Notes under the pieces: generated by a model
Databases searched by the model: none
What the model was told of the DNA's origin: nothing
What the model saw: only the letters and a program-made list of their open reading frames with translations
Source: Cyclina sinensis
Taxonomy: Eukaryota > Mollusca > Bivalvia > Venerida > Veneridae
Assembly: GCA_012932295.1 (NCBI GenBank)
Contig: JAAONU010000014.1
Coordinates: 15,689,039 to 15,753,038 of the forward strand
Direction: 5' to 3'
Length of the DNA: 64,000 nt
In this document: positions 25,400 to 37,600 of the stretch, one piece after another
Position numbering within the stretch: the first letter of the stretch is position 1
How the letters are laid out: every line of letters starts with the position of its first letter
Translations under genes and position numbers: made by a program

Positions 25400-27290
25400 G
25401 ATAAAGGTAACAACCGTCCCCCCTCCTTGCCTCCAGCAAAAGAGACTTTTTTACTTAATCTTTCTAAGTTTTTCATAGTTTGACCCCACTCTTCCCCAAC
25501 CACCCCCACCCCCGAAAAAAGGTATATTTTTTTTTAACGGGGAAAAGTAGCATTTGCAAATGTGTCGAAATAAAAAAAAGAAGAAGAAAGTAAAGGAAAT
25601 AGTTCGAAAATGAATGAAAAAATCATAATGATGGTCACTTCATGTAAAGATCTCCGTTATAAAGCCTAAAATATGTATTTACATGGTCTTGTATTGCATT
25701 GTAAGTCCTATATTGTTTGTTTTTCTTGTTGTTTTTTGTACCATCTAAAAGCATTGTCAGGAAAAACGTTATTATTGTATCATTTCGATTACGTCAGTAT
25801 TTATAACAATAATATTTTCTGAAACTTGGTCCATTTTAGCCTACAGAAGAGGCAAAAGATTCTAAGATTGACTCTTCTTTGAGTCTTTAATAAGTTAACA
25901 CTCTGCATATGCTTTTTAAGTTATTTTTCATTTAAATTTCAAATAAAAACGTTTCTTGAAAATAAAATAAAATTCCATGCCATGCACGTTGGTGATAATA
26001 GAGTGAGTATCTTTGATTTTGACAAAATACTAATGGAATGTTAACAAAATCAACGTCAAATTTTAGCTGAAAGTTTCTTTTGTATAATAAAAATTCCTTG
26101 TGGGTGCCCCTATACATACTAATATATTTCTGTTTCAAGAGCACTTTACAAGATGTCGAAAAGAAACCCTGAAAGTTGCAAACAATTTCCTGTCAATTTA
26201 ATGTTACTTTCTGATTTATTTAATTCTTCAGAAATTCACAAGGTTATGTCAAATAATTCCTTGGATAAGGAACTTCTGATGATACTCCCGCAGATTAACG
26301 TACTCAAAAGCAAACTTGCATCTTGCTTCAAAAGATAAAACGATTGATTTGACTCTGAGTCAAATTGCTAAACGGGCTTTAAAAAATTTGATGCGTATTT
26401 GAACAAAGATTAATTTATCTTTTCAAGAAGATACATTGAATGACATGAAATTTATTTTTACTACTGCGGCCTTGGCTATATTGAATACATTAGCATTAAT
26501 AATTATCATTAAGAAATTAACAACATTAAGTACAGTGTTATTAATTACATATGCGGCACGAGCAACCCCGACTTTGCAGTACCAAAGGTAAAGAAGATAA
26601 AATCATTTAAGGTACACCGGGTATAATAAAGCAGTTAAAGTTTGAACACGCAACCTCTGTCATAGGGGCCCTGAGCTTGTTGATTATCATAGTCATATTG
26701 ATTAAGTTATGGAAATAGAAACGATCTAATACGACGGTTTCGCGCAGAAATTTCAGACGGTGCAAACTGTATCAGTTTACGAGTTTAGACATCCCTATTG
26801 TGTCCTGACTGTAACACTATCCAACAATCCACCCTATTTAATGAGTTGAAAATTTTGGGAACAATTATGCCTCAACTGTAAATTACGTGGCCTGATTTCA
26901 ATGTCACGGACAAACGTTCTGGAAAAATTATTCAAGCGCCTGAAACAATGCCCGAAAATGTAATATACGCAGCATGCATTCGAAACATCATCGCAATTTC
27001 CCTTTGAACTACAACTGAATATGGGGATACAACATTTCTGATGGATAGTCATGACGTAATAATTTATATGGTTTATATCATTAGTATACTTATAGTAAAC
27101 TTTTTTTATGTCAATAAAAATAAAAATAAAAGTTTCGGAAAGCAGCGATCTTGAGGGTTTTGTTGTCGTTTCAGTTTCAGCGCCAAGACGGACTCCCCAA
27201 ATCACGATTATGGTTAACTTTTTTGGACGAAAGGAGAATAATAGCTCGAAATCTTCCTAATATTAATTTGCATGCAAAATTTGAAATATC
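25400..27290. other. Middle of the foldback-like insertion, no gene seen
   Basis: AT-rich sequence with a few short reading frames (the longest about 120 codons on the minus strand, 26,834-27,205). None shows a recognisable motif or transposase signature. Confidence 0.5.
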
Positions 27291-27295
27291 TAAGT

Positions 27296-27590
27296 ATAAA
27301 GCTGCTACTGCCCTGCTACTGCTATTGCAAACCATTTTTACCTACAGCTAACTTTACGGTTTGCTTAGTGCTACTGCAAACTACACGTTTTACATTTTGC
27401 TACTGCCAGGTATTGCTACTACCAACTACACGTTTTACCTACTGCTACTGCCAACTGCTGTTACTGCCAACTTCACGTTTTACCTACAGCTACTGCCAAC
27501 TACACGCTTTACCTACTGCTCCTGCCAACTACTGCTTATGCATATTTCACGTTTTTCTACTGCTATTTCTCACTTCCTACCTATACATAT
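27296..27590. repeat. Right inverted arm of the same minisatellite
   Basis: About six units reading 'cctactgctactgcca' and 'ttcacgttttacctac', the reverse complement of the left arm. It ends about 70 bp before HSPA12 exon 3. Confidence 0.85.
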
Positions 27591-30500
27591 TTTCATGCAA
27601 TACTGAAAATTAATTTGTCAAATATAATGACCTTTGAAGAAGTTTTGTTTAATTCACAGGAGTAGTGGTAAGCACATGTCAATGAAAGCACCGAGCACTG
27701 TGTTGATACAGCCGGATGGTTGTACCGTGGAAGCATTTGGCTACGAAGCTGAGGATAGATATGCTGAGTTAGTTGATGAAGGGAAACACTGGCCATACTA
27801 TTACTTCCAACAGTTCAAGATGATGTTGTTTGACAACACGGTACATATCTTTTCGGACATTTTTACAGTAATTTGCAGAATTTAAGTGTTTTTCTGTTGT
27901 TGTTGTTTCAATCGGAGAGCATGCAGTTGCAGTCTGAAAAGACACTATGTTACGATTTCAAACTAAAGAAATCAGAACAATCATGTTTGTTTTTCATTTT
28001 TGTTACCTGTAGAATTTGAGCAGAAAAGATGAACTTGAGGATGACAAAGGTAAACGCCTACCAGCTAGACGTGTATTCTCTATGGTGAATCAAATTCTTA
28101 AGAGATGATTTGCTGAAAGATTCTGAAAAGAAACTGTTCAGTGGATCAATTCATGAAGACGAAATAAAATGGGTTTTGACAGTACCCGCTATTTGGAACC
28201 CTCTTGCTAAACTTTTTATGAGAGAATACGCAGTTGCAGTAAGTAATCTTTAGTGAAAATGATATATAATGCTTCTTATGCCACTTTTTGGAGCTTGGCA
28301 TCAACATAATATCACGAGAACGCCTACACTAAAAACAGCTTATTTTGATAAACCAAAAGTGTATCGTATATATTCAGTCTTTTCCCTACAACGGAGAAAT
28401 TACTTACATCACTGGCGAAAAACAAAGGAAGAAGTTTGATCAGTTTCCGACGCGTAGGACCTTCATTTTCTACAATCTTGAATATAAAAGAGTCACAAAA
28501 GCCGTTAATTTTTAAGTAACTTAAGGAGACTAAATCCATTATGTCACGGCCGTTAGGCAGGAGGGATGTGGTAATGGTCTTTTTCTGTCCGTCCATCGTT
28601 CTGTCTGTCTATCCGCTGCTGACTTCTTTGTCCGGGTTTTAACACCAACACTAATGAAGGGAATTTAAACATCACACAATGACTAAGAGAATTGAGAGGA
28701 AGTTCAAAGTACAAAGGCAATAATACTGACTTGCCACATAAATTATCCCCCTTTCTATATACTATGCTTGTCTGGAGCATAACGTAAATAAAGGAAATTC
28801 ATTCGTATTTCATGTAACGATACAGGACTCAAGGGGGAGTGCATAGCCTAAGAACTCGATCTTCATTTGTTCTCGAATGATGTTCCTTTTTAATATTGCA
28901 AAACTAATGCCACAATCGCAACACAAGGGCAATTCGAGGGACATAGTTGACATTTCGCACAACGATGGAATACATTAGAATACATTTTTTCTACCTTCAC
29001 TTTTATGTAAATACTTGTCCAAAGATTGTACAACAATAAGGACAATTTCATTTCAGGCTGGAATAAAGTCTGCAAATTTGCTGATTGCCTTAGAACCTGA
29101 AGCGGCCTCGCTGTATTGTAAATATCTCACGATACAGAAGAAAAAAGAAGGAAATGACGATGAAGACATTATGGGCTCTTTCAACGCTGGGGCTAGATAC
29201 ATGGTGGTGGATGCTGGAGGTAGGTGCAGGTATTGTTTTTTAAACAGACCCTTAAAATAATAATAAAAAACTAAGCCACATTTACGGATTCAGCCGATTC
29301 AAGTGCTTCTGAATAAACTTCATTTAAAACTGGCAAATTATCTAATTACAAATGTATATGATTCCAGGTGGAACTGTTGACATAGTAGTCCACGAGGTTT
29401 GCTCGAATGAGACATTAAAGGAAATATATAAGGCCAATGGAGGCGACTGGGGAGGTACGAGAGTTGACAAGGCTTTCTTTGATCTTCTGGACAACATTGT
29501 GGGTGATACTGTCATGAAGAAATTTAAAGATGAACACCGAGACGATTTTCTTGATTTGCAGAGAGAGTTTGAAGTAAAAAAAAGAAACATCAATCCAGAT
29601 ATAAAATCCAAAATAAAATTCAAACTGCCCGTCTCTCTGTCTGAAATCTACACACAAACAAACAACGAAAGTATAATGGAAAAAGTGAAAAGAGACGGCA
29701 CTTTCGACGGTAAGGTAAACTTCAGGGCTGATAAAGTTTTGTTCGAGAATGGGCTGATTAAAGAATTATTCACCACACACCACCACTGAAAAAGTTGTTC
29801 AGCATCTGCAAAAGATACTACAAGAAAAGTCAACATTAAACATAAAAACTATCCTGATGGTCGGCGGATTCTCGGAGTCTCCAATGTTGTTTGAAGCAGT
29901 TAGGTCTGCTTTCCCACAACAAAATGTTTTACTTCCCCAAGATGCGGGCCTATCCGTCCTGAAAGGAGCTGTGATATTTGGCCATGATGAAAAAGACATA
30001 ACTGTCAGAATTAGTCCGTACACATACGGCTTTAAAATGTTTCAGCCATTCAATCCCACAATACATCCAAAGAATAGAATGGCTGTTTCTGAAACTGGTG
30101 AACAAGAAGTTCGAGGTTGTTTTAAAAATCTTATAGAAGTTGGTGATCAGATTTTAGCCACTACAACGTCAAAGAGGACGTCGTGTCGTCCGTGTACAGG
30201 AGAAATGAGTTTTGGCCTTAGACTGTATGCCTCGCCAAATCCCAATCCTTTGTTTGTAGATGATCCCGGCTGTTTTATGCTGGGAGAAATAGAAGTTGAC
30301 TGCAAAGGTGATGATGAAAAGGCTGAAGAAGCGGAGGTATTTCTTAGTTTTGGGGACACCGAGTTCGAGGTTCATGGCATACTCAAATCGACTGGAAGAG
30401 ACACAAAAGCAACACTTTCTTTTCTAGACTAAACTACGTTTTTCTATTCAGATAGTAATAACTGTTACTATCTTTATGTCTTACGATATACTAAACAACA

Positions 30501-30982
30501 TGGTTCTGTTTGAAGTTGACCAAGATTATACCGAGTACAATGTGCCTATAACTCATCTGTCATGGGCAGAAACAAGTTTCGCATTTGGTAGACACAACTA
30601 TTTACTTCAGGTGATCAATATTCTTTGAAATTGTGTTGAATATCAATCAGCAGATAATGAGAAACTGAAAAGAAAATGTATTTTTTCAGGCTACGTTTCA
30701 CATACAAAAAATATACAGAAAAACAGGATTTGCATTTGTTGCTTCATCTGTGCTTCTAGCAAACATTCAAATTATGCAAACATTTAAATACCATCCATAT
30801 CATTAAAACGGTTTCAAGGACTTGATGATGTGTCAATTAAATGTGTATAAGCTACGGCCACGTGGGGAGGCTCGAGACCTAAGCCAGATACCTCGTACAA
30901 ACATAACGAATTTCTATAGTCTGTTATAAAATAAGATGCTCGTTAAAAGAATTATAGTACAAACGTAAATCCTGTCATGATA

Positions 30983-31310
30983 GTGTATTTTAATTTTGTA
31001 GTTTAACATACTGTGGATTTTTAATGTATTACTTTTAGTGTATTTAAATTTTGTAGTTTAACAAACTGTGGATTTTAATGCATTACTTTAAGTGTATTTT
31101 AATTTTGTAGTTTAATATACTGTGGATATTTAATGTATTACTTTTAGTGTATTTTAATTTTGTAGTTTAACATACTGTAGATTTTTAATGCATTACTTTT
31201 AGTGTATTTTAATTTTGTAGTTTAACATACTGTGGATTTTTAATGCATTACTTTAGGTGTATTTTAATTTTGTAGTTTAACATACTGTGGATTTTTAATG
31301 TATTACTTTA
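30983..31310. repeat. Six tandem 55-bp repeats
   Basis: Units start gtgtattttaattttgtag at 30983, 31038, 31092, 31147, 31202 and 31257 (spacing 54-55 bp). They lie between the convergent HSPA12 copy C and cysteine gene C. Unit A has one diverged copy near 3,462, so the expansion is specific to unit C. Confidence 0.95.
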
Positions 31311-31687
31311 TATTTGCACATATATATTATATTTTGTGTTTTTCCTTTACTCATATCCATTTTTATTTCAAAGGAATTTTCGTCTTCAGAATACAGTGTT
31401 TTTACTACATTGTAATTGAAAGCTTGTGGAAAAACTATTTGTGCTTTATTCATATTTTGTTTATTTTCTACATTTCCTGTAAACCTTTATCCAAACGAAA
31501 TAGAAGTTTAAGAACACGCATTGTCAACAGATAAAATTTCACCAAAGCTTACATGAGCACTAAACCGTCACTTTTAATGACGCATATAAAAATGTAACAT
31601 TTAAACGATGTAATTGTGACCAGTTGTACACTGTTTTCATAGAACATAGCACTAACAAATAAATATAACGTTTTTTATTCTATTTTC

Positions 31688-34600
31688 TTAAACACAAGCA
31701 CATGACGTCTCCTCAAAAATCCTCTCTCCATGACAAACATATGGGATATATCCAACACCAAGAAGATGGTCTAGGAAATACTGAGGCCCAAGTTCAGGAA
31801 GTGCCCTCTTTGTGCATTCTAGAAGAAAATGTTCCATATGTTGTTATACTTAATTAATTGAAGTTTTACAGCAGGAAAACATAACAAAATAATGTCATTA
31901 GTACATTTCACTTGGGAAAGTTCTTAAATGTTATATTTTGAGTTAAATGAAGAAATCTACAAACTTATATATTTGAAAGAGGTACATGTACACACTTAAG
32001 TGACAGAGTACAGAATAAAATATTTAAGTTTGAGAATTCTACTTTCCACAACAGAAAAATAAACTCCACGTACCTGTTACTGGAAATATATCTTCGTCAT
32101 AAGCCATGTCTTCTTTAATGTGAACGAAGTCAATGTATTGAAAAGAAATACATTATATTCAAAATTCATTCAATGTTTAGTAGTGTCAATTATTTTAAGA
32201 AATGTCTTCAATAATATATCAATTCATTTCCGAAGTTTATAGTTTATCAAACTTTATTCATATCTGTATTAATAAACCTTTGCATCCGTTAGGTGACAAT
32301 TTTGCTTCATTTAAAAAAAATACTCAGTAAGACTTTATGTGTTATATATACTTCAAAGAACAGTTACTTATGATAATTTGAAAACGACGAGACTTTTTAT
32401 CAGGTTAGGTTCATTTAGGTTATATTCGTTAACAACCACAATGAGTTTTTCTCAATAGCTACCGAAACAAACAAAACCTAAAATCAATTCACCTTTTGTT
32501 GGTAGGCATGCACATACTGTGTCATTGTAGACTGAATTTCCATGACAAGTGAATGGAATATAGCCAATGTTCATCACATCTAAAAGAAAGTACTGAGGCC
32601 CAAGATCTGGTAGAGGTTTCTTTGAACAATCTGTATTAAATACGGAAGATAAGATGCCATGAAAAGTAGGGAATGATACATTTTAAATGCCTTTATGTCC
32701 ACTTGCGTGAAAAAGCAGATACTGTTAAGTCCTTAATTTGGCAATTTGAGACTTGTTGAACTAAGTGTTTAATATTTCCACTAACGGTATACAGAAATTT
32801 GGTCTCATAATAAAAACTACAAAACAAAGGTGTACACCGGGTACATGTTGAAGAATGATATTAAAGTGGAGACTCTAATGGTTCTTGTAACTAAATACAA
32901 GCACTCTGACCTGATTTCAATAGAAGCTTCTCATAATGATCACTTTTGTCAGGTTCTAAATAAAGAGAAGTACATGTAGATCATTCTTGACACAACACTG
33001 GAACAAATACTTCATAAAGATTAACAAAATAAATAAATGTTCATTTCATCTGTGGCATTCTTTCAACAATGATAAGGTCGCATTTATTCTCGTTTTAACA
33101 ACGGCTTTTACCTCTTTTCTTGTAAATATTTTTTTTGGTTAAGCATATATAACGCTGTGTACGCTTAAGCTGTACCAATGAACCGTTTAGAGAACAGCAA
33201 AAAAACCAAAGACACAACAACAACAAAAAAGAAAGAAAATAAACAAACAAAATATCTTGGCATTCTGAAATATATTAGCACTCTAAGAATCGATATATTG
33301 ACAGAGATCAAAATCAAGCATGGATTCACCTCTTAAAAACAAAAAAGAGAAAACCTTTTCCTTAGGTAAAAAAGTACGCAATCTACTTTCATTAATTTTC
33401 AATTCCAATAAGTATGAAATTAGAATGTCAATCTTGTCAAGAATTATCATCGGAATTTATGATTTTAATTTACATACTTTAAGAATGGGCACGGATAGAT
33501 TATTTCATCAGTAGGTTATAGAAAAAAGTATATTTGATTTCACATAATATTTATTTAACCCATAATTGTTGCTTTCAAAAATATGTTTAAGTCTGCTGAA
33601 ACACTGATACAAGATATACATATATTAAAAGTAAAAAATAATATAATTTGTATTTATTCTAATTTTAGACCTACCTGAATTAGTAATCTCCTTATCGTTG
33701 TCGTTATCTTCTGTCTTTCTTTTCTCGGCCTTTAAAACCTCTATTTTGGTACTAACCTTGTCTAAAACATTCATAATATCGTTTGTTTCTGTACTTTTCC
33801 TTCCTATCATTCACGGCTGGTTTCTGTGTTTCTAATTGTTTTGCATGAATAAGCAGTGATTCTGCACTTCCGTCAGAATGGAGATCATTATTCATATCAA
33901 ACATTTTGCGTAAGTTAGAGTCAAGAACCAAAGGTGAGACCTTTGCCCTTGTGCGAGATATAGGACCTCTACTGCCTCTCAATAACATATCCTTATGAGC
34001 GGCGGATATTTCATCTTTTCCAATGTCTAGTGATGTAAAATTTTCATGAAAAGTTTGTTTATCAAGTTCATGATTACGTAATGTCACTTTAACATCAGAT
34101 TTTCCATTAAAACTTTCTCTCTCTTCTTTTTGAACTCGTCCAAACAGATCCTGTCTCCTCCAGAAAGGAATATCATGCGACGGTCTAGTCTTTAGAAAAG
34201 TCAACATCAGATACTGAAATTCCAAGACTTTGGCTGATTGTTTTGTCCTAAAGGTATAAGATTACGTTGTTAGTTGAGTCTATTACTTATAATAGCTGGC
34301 ATTCAGACACTTAAAATCTGGTCAACGGAATGATCTACATAATACCTTAACAGTTAATGCTTCAAGACTGTTATGTTCGATAAGACTTTGTCATGCTAAC
34401 TACTCTATGTTTAGGTTCTCAAGAAATGCGTATGTACAAACAGTACCCTACAATAACGTTTCAATGTCTAAACTTTTACGAAATCACAAAATTTGTACAC
34501 AGTCTGTCCAGGTCAACATATGAATGTCGAATTCAGAACGAAGATAAAGTTAAACTTTTTTCAGCTGAATTGTACTACACATGTGGCAATATCGCAGCAT

Positions 34601-37600
34601 ACTGTATTGTATTCATTTCTGGAAATAGTCTCTTTTTCTTGGAAAGATCTGTACAAATTCCTTTAATCATACTTACTTCTGTAATCCAGTCTTCCTCAAT
34701 AATAACAATATTGGCATCTTCGGGCTCTCTCCGGTTCTCTAGACTCCACTGTTGTAAATAAGTTATTATGTTACTTCAAAGAGTGTGTTTCAAAGGGTTA
34801 GGATTCTGCGATCCAGATACTTAGTATCCATACCCTCTAAAAAACAAACAGCTTTTAATGTTTGGGATCTGGAATCATCAGACTGACGCGATTTCTTTCA
34901 CTTTTTTTTTTGTTGCTAATGAAAATGACGTATAACGATAGCATTTCAGGAATTTGAAGAGGTTTATGTTACTTGCCGTAGCCTGTATTGTAAGGTTATT
35001 TCATGCATAACACGTGCATCTTATTTTTTTTAATATTTTAGTAGACAAGAAGTTGTACATTGTACAAAGAGTACGTCTTTCGCACGTAGTTAAAAAATAA
35101 GTAAAACTGTTTGCTCTGCTCCCAAATAAATAATGTATAATTCTAAATACTAAATACTAACTTAGCTTGTGTACACATGTGCACAGTTTTTTCTCAAACA
35201 CAGTTCCAGCTGCACAGACCATGTGTCTCCAGTGATCGCGGGGTTCACGTATTAAGTACCACATCGGCCCACGTGAGGAGGCTCGGAACGGACATTCCTT
35301 CACTGCAATAGGCAAATATGACTATAATTGTTCATACTACACCAAATTTAATTACCGTAACAGAAGAAATGGACATCTAGGAAGTACTTAAAACTTATGT
35401 TTATCAGTGCAAGTTATTTCTTCTCATGAAATCAACTCATCAAGTGTTTATTTCATCGTCATTTAGTATAAGTAGTGTTCTATGTCAATTCTTTTACTTA
35501 CGTTTTGTACATCATTAATTAGGAAACATTATTTCACATCGAAAACCGTGCTGACATTAAGAATGATAATAGCTGACATATTCATTCACTCAGTAACAGC
35601 TGACCCAAGTATGAGTATCCTTTTTAACTAGGGCAGATGTACCTAGTTAACCTGTGTATAATGAGACGATTAATTAAATTCATGAAATTGTTGAAACAGT
35701 AAACATATACTCTTTGCCACATCACTTCCCCGTTCATCCCTATCCATAATATTTGATTGAAGACCATTTGTTTGCTGTTGACGTAATTAAAAGTCATCTT
35801 GTACGATGGAAAGTAGAAATGAAAATATTTGCCTCCATATGACTTACAACTAGATACTACAACATTTCATTTCTTATCCTGCTATTTAAACACTTAAAGG
35901 TATAAGTTTTCAGTAAGATGTGGAACAGAAGCAAAGAATTAAGTTTCGTGGGAATTCAACCTATATTTCACGTCAAAAAAGTACATATTTTGGAAATTGT
36001 AGTGAAAGAAATAGTAAATAATGTAATTGCGTACAGTCAGTAAGAGTATGGTCTTTACCCAAGTCGATCTGCGTCAATCGCAATTCCATGCTAGCAGTCA
36101 AGAAAAGAGATACGTTCAGATACATGTCACTGTAACGTTCAACATACCTTCTCCAGTGCGGGTGTTGATCAGGAGACTGCCGACAGGAGGTCTTGCTGTT
36201 GTGGAGTCATCTGAAAATGAATAACAAAGTTAAGGTTGTTGAACTACTATATATCACAAGTAATCCACAACTTTCACTGTCCATAAGCACAGAATCTTAG
36301 TCTTACATAATTAAAATATAACGTATTCACATCTATTATTCACGATTATTTTCAGGTTGTACTAAAATGTACAAACTGCAATTGTATCTTAAGTTTAGTT
36401 TTGTTTTAAATCATGTTTTGACTTATTGTTAATGAGATATGATATAGGTTCTAAGTGTTTTAACTAACGTGAGTGTGAATTTATCATTGAATGTCCGCTT
36501 TTGTCCGTCTGTCTGTCTATCCGTCTGTCTGTTGCAAACAGTTAGAGCATCCACCTGAAGAGATGATGTTTCGCAATCTTTAAGCTTGCCTGAACCTGTA
36601 TCTCTAGAGCTATGGCACCTAAATATATGATTTTACCTTACAGTTCCCCTTCATAACGTACCTAAATATGTAGCAATTTTGAAAGTGATACAATGTAAAC
36701 ATACTATTAGATAGCATTTGTCATTCGTTGCATTTTACTCAGGAGAGCAATAAAGGGTTATCATTACCATCTTGGTGATTTATTTATGTCAGAAATGAGA
36801 ATTTCAAAACCATTATGGTAATTATGAATTGAAGTTTATGACAGCTCTTTTCAGTCTATCATCGCTTTATTGATTACGTTTGATTTTTGTGTAATTATTT
36901 TTACATTGTTGACTCTCAATATTTAATAAAAATCACAAGTAATGAATAGTTGCCGTGTCCCGCACCATTTATTACCTCAGTTGATGGAAAATGGTCTTTG
37001 AAATGCATGTCAGGTATTAAAAATAGATTCTGAATTGTAATTTGATTAAAAGCTTGCAGCAATCACAAGTCATGGATGGCGAGTAAACTAGTCGTTAGCG
37101 CAATCAGTGAAATTTTAATTGCTGAGATAAAATAGTCTCATTCTCGGTTTCTGTGGTCTAATAATACCTTCAATGATTGTTTATACAAAGCGTTCAAAGG
37201 GCCATATCTTCATCCATCAGTCAATCCATTTGTCCGACCTTTTTACACTTCCGGCCTGTCAATTTATTTTCTGAATGCCTTAAAAGATTTCGAGGTGTCG
37301 GAAAAGTAGTCTTCATATCAACACATTGCACAGTACGTTCATTTTGGAATAGGTAGTCACACCTAGGGACTTGCTTAACGCTCTATTTCACTTGAATCGC
37401 TCACATTTTTTTTATAAATGATTTGTTAGAATTAGTTTTTAAGGAATGTTCAGAATGAAAATTAGTTTTCTTAATTGCAAATAACCCATGTTTGACCTAG
37501 ATCTAGGTCACATAAAAACAAAAATTCAAACAAACCTTGGGACGAATTGATTAGCAAATGTGCCCAGGTAAGCTGAAATGCATTTAGTTTTTTTTCAAAG

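Larger units (their letters stand above)
23670..27588. mobile_element. Foldback-like element in intron 2 of HSPA12 copy C
   Basis: Copy B intron 2 has no counterpart of this 3.9 kb; flanking intron sequence resumes at 'ttttcatgcaat' (about 27,590). The insert has a long left arm (about 23,690-25,390) of GTAGCAGTAG-type minisatellite, a 1.9-kb middle without recognisable genes, and a shorter right arm (about 27,296-27,590) made of the reverse complement of the same repeat (for example 'cacgttttacctactgctac'). Inverted arms built of short tandem repeats around a loop match the plan of foldback transposons. No transposase is visible, so it would be non-autonomous. Exact ends and a target duplication are not resolved. 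Confidence 0.6.
22346..30432 (+). pseudogene. HSPA12-like copy C, full set of exons, two frameshifts
   Basis: Exons: 22346..22366, 23436..23560, 27660..27840, 28013..28238, 29057..29219, 29368..30432. All splice signals are kept, and motifs DFGTTYSG, DAGGGTVD, GGDWGGTRVD and VGGFSE are present. Two breaks are seen against copy B. In exon 4 one extra base near 28,086 (226 against 225 bp) leads to TGA shortly after. In exon 6 a net extra base near 29,770-29,785, in a CAC-rich stretch, leads to TGA at 29,787. Past each break the original frame is open, so decay is recent, or one or both are assembly errors; the second lies in a short repeat. Intron 2 is 4,099 bp (219 bp in copy B) because of a foldback-like insertion. 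Confidence 0.85.
21840..36470. repeat. Segmental duplication unit C
   Basis: Third tandem unit. It aligns with unit B from the 5' flank of the HSPA12 gene (about 21,870) to about 36,450, where 'aagtttagttttgttttaaatc' matches near 19,110. It is longer than B because of the 3.9-kb insertion in intron 2, the expanded 55-bp repeats, and cysteine-gene exons that B has lost. The cysteine gene continues beyond the aligned part to about 39,815. Confidence 0.75.
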
